This document shows positions 1-7,729 of a stretch of 44,673 nt of DNA, piece by piece (position 1 is the stretch's first letter; each line of letters begins with the position of its first letter). The notes under the pieces were generated by a model. The model saw nothing but the letters and a program-made list of their open reading frames with translations, searched no databases and had not been told where the DNA came from. The stretch lies in the NCBI GenBank assembly GCA_002733865.1, contig NVXM01000016.1, positions 1 through 44,673 on the forward strand. The letters run 5' to 3'. This stretch comes from Sphingopyxis sp. GTDB lineage: Bacteria; Pseudomonadota; Alphaproteobacteria; Sphingomonadales; Sphingomonadaceae. Both the position numbers and the translations under genes were made by a program.

Positions 1-426
1 GGTAAAAGCCGAGTTTTCAAGCCCATCCTGGAGCGATGTGATTAATGGGCATTCAACATTCCCACGCTGAGCGCAGCATTCCTGCACTAACCCGTCCAGA
101 GCGCGCTCGATACGCTGCAGGCTTGAAATTTTCTGTCGCACACTGGCGAGCTTCTGCTCGCCCAGTACCCGTGCTTCATCGCAATGGGTGCCGTCTTGCA
201 GTGTTAGCAGTCCTCCGATTTCATCCAGGCTGAAGCCCAACCATTGGGCCGTTCGAATGAACTGAAGACGCGCCAACGCCTGATCGTCGTAATGGCGGAT
301 GCTTCCATAGGGTTTGTCAGGCTCTGCCACCAGTCCCCGGCGCTGGTAATAGCGGATGGTTTCCACTCCGATATTGGCGGCCTTGGCCAGGGCGCCAATG
401 GTCATTGAACGTGGTTTCTTGGACAT
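1..426 (-). CDS. merR: MerR, mercury-responsive transcriptional regulator (3' end cut by window edge)
   Basis: This gene encodes the Hg(II)-sensing repressor/activator of the divergent mer operon. It reads leftward from ATG at 426 and has no stop before base 1, so it is partial; about 142 residues are visible. The N-terminal winged-helix HTH carries the family signature VETIRYYQRRGL. The three mercury-binding cysteines of MerR are recognisable: one in THCDEA, and a pair in the motif ECCAQ...VECP near residues 115-130. It sits back to back with merT, and the mer operator lies between the two starts. The Cys triad and the operon next to it separate this protein from copper or zinc MerR relatives. 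It differs clearly in sequence from the second MerR at the right edge of the window. Confidence 0.93.
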   Translation of the reverse strand, partial: MSKKPRSMTIGALAKAANIGVETIRYYQRRGLVAEPDKPYGSIRHYDDQALARLQFIRTAQWLGFSLDEIGGLLTLQDGTHCDEARVLGEQKLASVRQKISSLQRIERALDGLVQECCAQRGNVECPLITSLQDGLENSAFT

Positions 427-432
427 AGGGGG

Positions 433-463
433 TTGATTCCGTAGCTGACTACGGGAGTAACCT
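433..463 (+). promoter_or_regulatory. mer operator/promoter with 19-bp spacer
   Basis: A -35-like TTGATT at 433-438 and a -10-like TAACCT at 458-463 are separated by 19 bp. This overlong spacer is characteristic of promoters that MerR-family activators untwist. The spacer holds a perfect dyad, CCGTAG (439-444) and CTACGG (449-454), matching the known mer operator layout. It lies between the divergent merR and merT. The -10 differs from the commonly seen TAAGGT in two bases. Confidence 0.85.
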
Positions 464-500
464 TATCACAGTCATCCATCTCATGAAAGGAGCCAACGTA

Positions 501-851
501 ATGTCTGAGCCCAAATCCGGTCGCGGTTCGCTGATCGCAGGGGGCGTTGCCGCCGTCCTGGCATCCGCCTGCTGTCTTGGTCCCCTGGTTTTAATCGCGT
601 TAGGAGTTTCAGGCGCCTGGATCGGCAATCTGGCCGCCCTGGAACCCTATCGGCCCTGGTTCATCGGTGCGGCACTGGTGGCCATGGTGTTTGCCTGGCG
701 CCGGATATACCGGCCTGCACAGGATTGCCAGCCGGGCGATGTTTGCGCGGTGCCGCAAGTACGCACAACCTACAAGGTTGTTTTCTGGATTGTCGCGCTG
801 CTCATTCTGACTGCGCTGGCGTTCCCTTATGTTTTACCCCTATTTTACTGA
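501..851 (+). CDS. merT: MerT, inner-membrane mercuric ion transporter
   Basis: MerT carries Hg(II) across the inner membrane from MerP to cytosolic MerA. The product is 116 aa with three hydrophobic segments. It has the vicinal pair Cys24-Cys25 (ASACCLGPL) in the first helix and a second pair around residues 76 and 82 (QDCQPGDVC) in the cytoplasmic loop, as in Tn501 MerT. An in-frame ATG at 483 would add six residues. ATG 501 is preferred because AAGGAG (487-492) is placed correctly before it and because MSEPK is the usual MerT N-terminus. It is the first gene of the operon, with merP 13 bp downstream. Confidence 0.96.
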   Translation: MSEPKSGRGSLIAGGVAAVLASACCLGPLVLIALGVSGAWIGNLAALEPYRPWFIGAALVAMVFAWRRIYRPAQDCQPGDVCAVPQVRTTYKVVFWIVALLILTALAFPYVLPLFY

Positions 852-864
852 GAGGCATAGCACC

Positions 865-1161
865 ATGAAAAAATCACTGATCGCCACAGCGTTATTCCTG
901 TTCGTTAGCCTGCCGGCCCTGGCAGCACCACAAACCGTCACCCTGTCAGTCCCTGGCATGACCTGTTCGGCCTGCCCGATCACCGTCAAGGCCGCTCTCA
1001 ACCGGGTGGAGGGCGTGACCTCTGTGGATGTTCGTTATGAAGAACGCGATGCGACGGTCACCTTCGACGACGAGAAAACGACCGTTGAGGCACTGACGCA
1101 AGCCACCACCAACGCCGGCTATCCGTCCACGCTGAAACAATCTCAGGCAAAACAGGAGTAA
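865..1161 (+). CDS. merP: MerP, periplasmic mercury-binding protein
   Basis: MerP is a small periplasmic carrier that binds Hg(II) and hands it to MerT. The 98-aa precursor has a clear signal peptide (MKKSLIATALFLF..., likely cleaved after ALAA near residue 21). One HMA fold follows, with the metal-binding motif GMTCSACPITVK (Cys34 and Cys37). An open frame extends upstream to 829, but the signal peptide fixes the start at ATG 865. It lies between merT and merF in a tight operon; the gap to merF is 2 bp. Confidence 0.97.
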   Translation: MKKSLIATALFLFVSLPALAAPQTVTLSVPGMTCSACPITVKAALNRVEGVTSVDVRYEERDATVTFDDEKTTVEALTQATTNAGYPSTLKQSQAKQE

Positions 1162-1163
1162 CC

Positions 1164-2812
<1,649 letters not shown>

Positions 2813-2825
2813 GACGGTGCCGCCA

Positions 2826-3461
2826 ATGTATAACATGGATGAGATCGTGGAACGGCTGGGTCTGACCGGCGAAAGGGAAGCCGCGCTTCATGTGACGCTG
2901 TTGCGCGAGCTTGCCCTGGGACAACCGGTCACTGTTGAGCGGCTCGCGAAGTCGCTCAACTGGACGACTGATGAGGCAGAGTTGGTGCTGGAAAAACTGC
3001 CCTGCGGGACCATCGAGTACGACGGCCAGGGACGGCTGATCGGCTCCGGCATCACACTGCGAGAAACCCCGCATGCATTTGTTGTCAACGATCGGCCACT
3101 TTATACCTGGTGTGCACTGGATGCCTTGATGTTTCCAGCTGTCATCGGCGAACGGGCGCAGGTGCAATCGCGTTGCCCGCAGACGAACAACCCGGTCACC
3201 TTGACGGTTACGCCACAGGGAGTGGTTTCGCTTGAGCCGGAGGACGCGGTCGTCTCTTTAGTCTCGGTGGCCGCAGCGGGAGACATTCGAAGTGCGTTTT
3301 GTTGCGACGTCCATTTCTTTGCTTCACGGCAGGCCGGGGAGGCCTGGGGGCGGGATAAAATGCATGTGCACATGGTGAGTGTTCAGGAAGGTTTCGAACT
3401 GGGGCAGCGGATTGCGCACCTTATACTCAACAGGGCAAGGAGTGACCAACATGGGAGCTAA
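2826..3461 (+). CDS. merB: MerB, alkylmercury (organomercurial) lyase
   Basis: MerB cleaves the carbon-mercury bond of organomercurials so that MerA can reduce the Hg(II) released. The catalytic residues are present: Cys96 and Asp99 in WCALDAL, and Cys159 in SFCCDVHFF style context (here FCCDVHFF). The open frame reaches back to a GTG at 2802, inside merA. ATG 2826 is chosen because it puts the catalytic residues at exactly 96, 99 and 159, the numbering of the well-studied plasmid R831b enzyme. The ribosome site is weak, so translation may be coupled to merA, which ends 13 bp upstream. Its presence makes the locus broad-spectrum. The 3' end overlaps merD by 11 bp. Confidence 0.95.
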   Translation: MYNMDEIVERLGLTGEREAALHVTLLRELALGQPVTVERLAKSLNWTTDEAELVLEKLPCGTIEYDGQGRLIGSGITLRETPHAFVVNDRPLYTWCALDALMFPAVIGERAQVQSRCPQTNNPVTLTVTPQGVVSLEPEDAVVSLVSVAAAGDIRSAFCCDVHFFASRQAGEAWGRDKMHVHMVSVQEGFELGQRIAHLILNRARSDQHGS

Positions 3462-3873
3462 TACCCGAATGGTAAACCCCAACCTTGAAGGTGGGCCGGG
3501 GGCGCAAAAAGAAGGCTGTGTCATTTCCGAAGCGGCCCGTCTCTGCGGCCTGTCAGTGCATCAGATCCGGACTTATCTGGACATGCGATTGGTGTACGCC
3601 TGTGGCACCACTCAGGGGGGCTCTCGCTTGTTCGATGACGGCTGCCTGCAACGGTTGGCGTTGATCCGCTCCTGTCGTGAAGCCGGTCTCGGTCTCCCCG
3701 AGATTGCCGAATTTATACAGGCGCTCGACAACGGGGATAAAGGGCAGTGTCGAGCCGTCGAACGGCAAATTCAACACACAATTGCTGTTAAACGAGCCGC
3801 ACTGAATCGCTGCACCCAGGCACTCACCAAGGCGGCGCATGGAGTGAAGTTGAGCGCTCTCAAAGGGCCGTAA
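3451..3873 (+). CDS. merD: MerD, mer operon co-regulator
   Basis: MerD is a MerR-like protein thought to displace MerR from the operator and switch the operon down once mercury is gone. The 140-aa product has an N-terminal HTH (ISEAARLCGLSVHQIRTYL) and the MerD-type segment GGSRLFDDGCLQRL. It lacks the MerR Cys triad. An open frame extends upstream to 3379, but AAGGAG at 3437-3442 sits 8 bp before ATG 3451. The N-terminus carries about 20 more residues before the HTH than common MerD proteins. The gene overlaps the merB stop, consistent with coupled translation. Confidence 0.9.
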   Translation: MGANTRMVNPNLEGGPGAQKEGCVISEAARLCGLSVHQIRTYLDMRLVYACGTTQGGSRLFDDGCLQRLALIRSCREAGLGLPEIAEFIQALDNGDKGQCRAVERQIQHTIAVKRAALNRCTQALTKAAHGVKLSALKGP

Positions 3874-3950
3874 GTTGAGGTGGCACCGGACAGTGGCCGA
3901 ATTGGGCTTTTGCAGGGAGTCGTAACTCTTCAATGCATTGGAGGTGGTTT

Positions 3951-4181
3951 ATGACGAACAATGAGCGCGAACCGACAGAAGTATCCCGGTCGCGCAATGG
4001 TTACTTGTGGGGGATATTGGCCGTGCTCAGTTGCCCCTGTCATTTGCCGATTCTCGCCATCGTGCTGGCTGGCACGAGCGCCGGCGCTTTTCTCGGGGAG
4101 CACTGGGTAATCGTGGGTATCGCGCTGACCGGCCTGTTCGTGCTGTCGCTGAGCCGACTACTAAGGGCCTTCAGCAAGTAA
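3951..4181 (+). CDS. merE: MerE, broad mercury transporter
   Basis: MerE is a small inner-membrane protein of 76 aa implicated in uptake of Hg(II) and methylmercury. It has two hydrophobic helices with the diagnostic CPC motif (Cys28-Pro-Cys30, in SCPCHLPILA) and the typical ending RLLRAF. A longer frame from 3933 is possible, but GGAGG at 3940-3944 lies just before ATG 3951. It is the last recognisable mer gene, 77 bp after merD. With MerT and MerF it is the third inner-membrane transporter of the operon. Confidence 0.94.
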   Translation: MTNNEREPTEVSRSRNGYLWGILAVLSCPCHLPILAIVLAGTSAGAFLGEHWVIVGIALTGLFVLSLSRLLRAFSK

Positions 4182-4276
4182 CGGTCCGGTGTCGTATCCG
4201 GTATGGATCGCGGCCCACTGTATGTCAGATGCTAATCACGCGAGTTTACATTTACATAATAGCTGGAGAAAACTAA

Positions 4277-4729
4277 ATGAATTTCGACAATCAACTGTTA
4301 AGTAAAGAGAAATACATACCACTTATACTCCGGGTCATTGTTGGCCTATTGTGGGTTTGGATGGGCATCGTTCCCAAGCTAATTTATCCTGAACCGAGAG
4401 TTGCGATGGTGAGTAAAAGCTGGGTAATTGATTTGCTACCCATGAGTCCGGCGCATTTCATCTTTATTCTGGCAATAGCCGAAATAATAACTGGAGTAAT
4501 GCTTCTCTTAGGCCTGTTCACAAGACTTGCTTCAATAGCACAAGCATTAATGATTATTATGATTATTGTCGGTGTTTGGAATATCGCTGCGATGCATGGC
4601 ATTACTTCTCCTCATGCACATTTGCTTATGAAAGATATTCCATTATTCGGGATAAACATGGTGTTAATAATTACTGGCGGAGGTCTGTACTCCATAGACA
4701 ATTGGAGAAAACAGAGTAAGGGTGTTTAA
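4277..4729 (+). CDS. DoxX-family small membrane protein
   Basis: The product is a 150-aa integral membrane protein with four predicted helices. It resembles the DoxX/DoxX-like family (GLLWVWMGIVPKL near the start, then AEIITGVMLLLGLFTRLASIAQ in two parts of the second helix). The family's function is poorly defined; members are linked to respiratory or redox-membrane complexes and to stress responses. The loop MHGITSPHAH, between helices three and four, contains three histidines. The start is supported by GGAG about 9 bp upstream. The gene is clearly richer in A and T than merA or the dehydrogenase downstream, so it probably came from another source. It sits between merE and an IS remnant, and a role in mercury handling is not shown by the sequence. 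Confidence 0.72.
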   Translation: MNFDNQLLSKEKYIPLILRVIVGLLWVWMGIVPKLIYPEPRVAMVSKSWVIDLLPMSPAHFIFILAIAEIITGVMLLLGLFTRLASIAQALMIIMIIVGVWNIAAMHGITSPHAHLLMKDIPLFGINMVLIITGGGLYSIDNWRKQSKGV

Positions 4730-4807
4730 AACTCTGAAGACTCTGATTGAAGTGTTCGACATAGGCGATAATATAGCTCTCGTCAACCGCATAGGATCGT
4801 TGCCGCC

Positions 4808-5062
4808 ATGAACCAGTTAACCCTCTCCGAAGCCGAGTACCAGACCAAGAAGAGCAAAATTCGCCGCGAAATCTTTCTCGAACGAATGGACACGTTGATT
4901 CCCTGGAAACAGCTGGAGAAGAACGTAGCGCATTATTACCCAAAAGGTCAGGACGGACGGCCTCCTGTCCCGTTGTCTTCCATGCTGCGCGTTCATTGTA
5001 TGCCATTGTTCTATAACCTGAGCGATCCGATCTTGAAATGCAGTCAACGCCGCGCGATCTAG
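4808..5062 (+). pseudogene. 5' remnant of an IS5-family transposase
   Basis: Only the N-terminal 75 or so residues of an IS5-type transposase survive. The conserved lead-in is readable: FLERMDTLIPWKQL, then YYPKGQDGRPPVPLSSMLRVH and FYNLSDP. After LSDPILK the similarity stops and the frame ends about nine codons later, so the catalytic DDE domain is missing. The break falls at about 5036-5040, exactly where the truncated haemoglobin frame begins. I did not find a convincing terminal inverted repeat on either side, so this is a truncated copy rather than an intact element. Confidence 0.8.
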
Positions 5063-5433
5063 ACTCGCCCGAGGCTATCGCCGAAATGCTGGACGCCTTC
5101 TACCGGAAGGTCCTGGCCGATGATCGCCTGCGTCCGCTGTTCTTGGATGTGGCAGAAATTGACCTCAGAACGCACCTGCCGTGTATCCGCGCCTATTGGT
5201 GCAAGCTGCTGCTCGGCGAACGCGACGGCTACCAGAGCAACATGGTCGCCCGCCACTTGGCGTTGCACGAGCAACACCCTTTGCAGCTAGATGACTTTGA
5301 GCGCTGGCTGGAGCTGTTTCGGGAGACCGTGAACGCAGATTTTACAGGGCCGAGCGCAGACCGCGCCAAGACATTAGCAACACGGATCGCGGGGAATCTT
5401 GTGCGACTTACACGTTCACCTATCAGCACGTAA
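5038..5433 (+). CDS. Group III truncated haemoglobin
   Basis: This is a small haem protein of the 2-on-2 truncated globin family, group III, which binds O2, NO or related ligands. The 131-aa product shows the expected landmarks: B10 Tyr in AFYRKV, Phe at the CD turn (LRPLFLDV), His in THLPCIRAYW near E7, the proximal His in RHLALHEQHPL, and Trp in FERWLELF. The annotated ATG lies at the junction with the IS5 remnant and has no good ribosome site, so the native start may have been lost or altered by the insertion. The next in-frame ATG (5086) would remove part of the first helix. It precedes the dehydrogenase by 88 bp. Confidence 0.82.
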   Translation: MQSTPRDLDSPEAIAEMLDAFYRKVLADDRLRPLFLDVAEIDLRTHLPCIRAYWCKLLLGERDGYQSNMVARHLALHEQHPLQLDDFERWLELFRETVNADFTGPSADRAKTLATRIAGNLVRLTRSPIST

Positions 5434-5521
5434 CGGACGATCGCACAACCCACTTGCATCGGGAAGCTGAATCATAAGACATCGCAAAACACTTTTTCGG
5501 GTTCGATAAGGAGTCACAACC

Positions 5522-6823
5522 ATGAGTCATTCCAACGACCAAAGCTTCGGTGACGACGGTCACCTGAACGGGATTTTTGACCAACTTGACGTCCCTGAGG
5601 ACGTTCGCAGGCGTCTGGCCCAGGCGCAGCAAACCGTACAAATCAACATCCCGATCCGCATGGACGACGGCGCCTTGCAATTCTTTCCGGCCTGGCGCAT
5701 TCGTTACGACGACACGCGTGGGCCGGGCAAAGGGGGCATCCGTTTCCATCCGGACGTGAGCTCGGAAGAAGTCACTGCGCTGAGCTTCTGGATGACCATC
5801 AAGTGCGCCGTGGTGGACCTGCCATTCGGCGGTGCCAAAGGTGGTGTTCGGGTCGATCCCAAGGCGCTCTCCCGACTGGAACTGGAACGTCTGTCGCGTG
5901 GCTATATCCGCGCTTTTCATGACCTTATCGGGCCGAACAGTGACATCCCGGCACCGGACGTCAACACCAACGACACCATCATGGGCTGGATGGCCGACGA
6001 ATTTGCCCAGATCGAACGCCGTCAGGTACCGGCCACCATCACCGGCAAGCCTTTAGGGCTGGGCGGTTCCAGGGGACGCACCGCGGCCACCGGACGTGGC
6101 GCGCTGCAGGTGCTTGATCTGTGGGCCGAGCGCCGCGGCAAAACCCCTGAAGAACTCCGTGTGGCGGTCCAGGGTTTCGGCAATGCCGGTTATCACTTCG
6201 CCCGACTGGCCCGCGAGCGCGGCTATCGGATCGTCGCGCTGTCGGATTCCCAGGGTGCCATTCATGCCGCTGACGGACTTGATCCAGACCCGATCTGGCG
6301 CCATAAACACAAAAACCGGGAGCTCAAGGGCATGGTTTACTGTGATGAATCGATCTGCCAGGAAGCCGACGTCGAGCAACTGACCAACGACGAGCTGCTG
6401 GCGATGGATGTCGATGTACTGGTACTAGCCGCACTGGAGGACGCCGTCACCGAGCAAAATGCCGCGACCGTGAACGCCGCCACGATCCTGGAAATCGCCA
6501 ACGGGCCCGTCAGTAATGAGGCCGATGATCAACTAGCCAAACGCGGCGTCGAAGTGCTACCGGATGTATTGGTCAATGCCGGCGGTGTGATCGTCAGCCA
6601 TCTGGAATGGGTGCAGAATCGCATCGGTGATACCTGGTCCGAAGACGAAGTCAATCGGCGCCTCACCGAACGCCTGGCCCGCGAGGCCGCCGCCTGTTTC
6701 GACCGGGCGGAGGAAGATAACATAACGCTGCGGACTGCGGCCTATACACAGGCCATCGGCCGCATCGCCGAGGCCATGACCCAACAAGGCACTCAGGGCT
6801 ATTTCAACCATCATCAAGGATAG
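5522..6823 (+). CDS. Glu/Leu/Phe/Val dehydrogenase family protein (glutamate dehydrogenase-like)
   Basis: This cytosolic NAD(P)-dependent amino-acid dehydrogenase probably interconverts glutamate and 2-oxoglutarate plus ammonia. The 433-aa length is normal. Visible motifs are RGPGKGGIRFHP, the catalytic Lys region LPFGGAKGGV, the active-site Asp in IPAPDVNT, the Rossmann loop VQGFGNAGYH and the substrate-side segment NAGGVIVSHLEW. A strong AAGGAG lies 8 bp before ATG 5522. Glutamate cannot be told from branched-chain or aromatic substrates with certainty by eye. It follows the haemoglobin gene and is 11 bp upstream of the sterol desaturase-family gene, so the three may be co-transcribed. It is an unusual passenger beside a mer operon. 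Confidence 0.88.
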   Translation: MSHSNDQSFGDDGHLNGIFDQLDVPEDVRRRLAQAQQTVQINIPIRMDDGALQFFPAWRIRYDDTRGPGKGGIRFHPDVSSEEVTALSFWMTIKCAVVDLPFGGAKGGVRVDPKALSRLELERLSRGYIRAFHDLIGPNSDIPAPDVNTNDTIMGWMADEFAQIERRQVPATITGKPLGLGGSRGRTAATGRGALQVLDLWAERRGKTPEELRVAVQGFGNAGYHFARLARERGYRIVALSDSQGAIHAADGLDPDPIWRHKHKNRELKGMVYCDESICQEADVEQLTNDELLAMDVDVLVLAALEDAVTEQNAATVNAATILEIANGPVSNEADDQLAKRGVEVLPDVLVNAGGVIVSHLEWVQNRIGDTWSEDEVNRRLTERLAREAAACFDRAEEDNITLRTAAYTQAIGRIAEAMTQQGTQGYFNHHQG

Positions 6824-6834
6824 ACGGTAAAGTC

Positions 6835-7638
6835 GTGCTCGGTAATGAGGTGGTCATACGGCTCGGGGTCTTCACGGGCATTCTGTGTGTCATGATACTT
6901 GCCGAAGCCGCCGCGCCACGTCGCGACCAGCGCTACACTCGCCGGCAACGGTGGCCACATAACCTCTTGATGGTCGTGGTGGATACCCTGGTGGTTCGGC
7001 TATTGTTTCCCGTGGCCGCCGTCGGAGCGGCGGTGATGGCGAATGAGCAGGCGTGGGGACTGTTAAATCTGGCCAATCTGCCAGTTTGGTTGTCGGTCCT
7101 TCTGGGGACGATCGCGCTTGATCTCGCAATCTACTTTCAGCATCGCATCTTTCATGCCGTGCCCTGGCTCTGGCGCTTGCATCGTATGCACCACGCGGAT
7201 CTGGAATTTGACGTAACGACGGGCCTGCGTTTCCATCCTCTGGAAATTGTGCTTTCCATGGTCATTAAAATCTCCGTCGTGGTTGCGCTGGGAGCACCTG
7301 CGATCGCGGTACTGATTTTCGAGGTGATTCTCAATGCGACCTCAATGTTCAACCACGGAAACGTACGATTGCCTCAAGGACTGGAGCAAAAGTTGAGACC
7401 GGTGGTTGTTACGCCGGAAATGCACCGCGTGCACCATTCGATTGTTCCTGAAGAGACAAATAGCAACTTTGGTTTTAATTTGCCTTGGTGGGACCGGCTT
7501 TTTGGCACCTATCGCGATCAGCCTGCCGCTGGCCATATTGGAATGATCATCGGCATCGAGGATTTTCGCGAGCCGCAGGACCTCCGGTTGGATCAGATGC
7601 TGATTCAGCCATTTCGTCGGACCCACCGACGGCCTTGA
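6835..7638 (+). CDS. Sterol desaturase / fatty acid hydroxylase superfamily membrane protein
   Basis: This is a 267-aa di-iron membrane oxygenase of the fatty acid hydroxylase superfamily. All three histidine clusters are present: His103-RIF-His107, His116-RM-His119-His120, and His197-RV-His200-His201. They are set among four hydrophobic segments. The substrate cannot be read from the sequence; lipid or carotenoid hydroxylation is typical of the family. The start codon is GTG at 6835, 11 bp after the dehydrogenase stop, and another GTG at 6850 is possible. Co-transcription with the dehydrogenase is likely. The Tn3-family transposase follows after 91 bp. Confidence 0.85.
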   Translation: MLGNEVVIRLGVFTGILCVMILAEAAAPRRDQRYTRRQRWPHNLLMVVVDTLVVRLLFPVAAVGAAVMANEQAWGLLNLANLPVWLSVLLGTIALDLAIYFQHRIFHAVPWLWRLHRMHHADLEFDVTTGLRFHPLEIVLSMVIKISVVVALGAPAIAVLIFEVILNATSMFNHGNVRLPQGLEQKLRPVVVTPEMHRVHHSIVPEETNSNFGFNLPWWDRLFGTYRDQPAAGHIGMIIGIEDFREPQDLRLDQMLIQPFRRTHRRP

Positions 7639-7680
7639 TTGTAATGGGCAATAGGATTTTCAGGAATTATTGATCTTTTA

Positions 7681-7712
7681 TTCGGCCAGAGAGGTCCCTT
7701 AAAAGGGCCGAA
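7681..7712. repeat. Short inverted repeat upstream of the Tn3-family transposase
   Basis: TTCGGCC (7681-7687) pairs perfectly with GGCCGAA (7706-7712), and an alternative inner pairing CCCTT/AAGGG overlaps it. The hairpin lies 17 bp before the transposase start. It may be a weak terminator for the preceding gene, a transposase leader structure or an operator; nothing in the sequence decides between these. Confidence 0.45.
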
Positions 7713-7729
7713 ATATCAAGGGATTGTCC

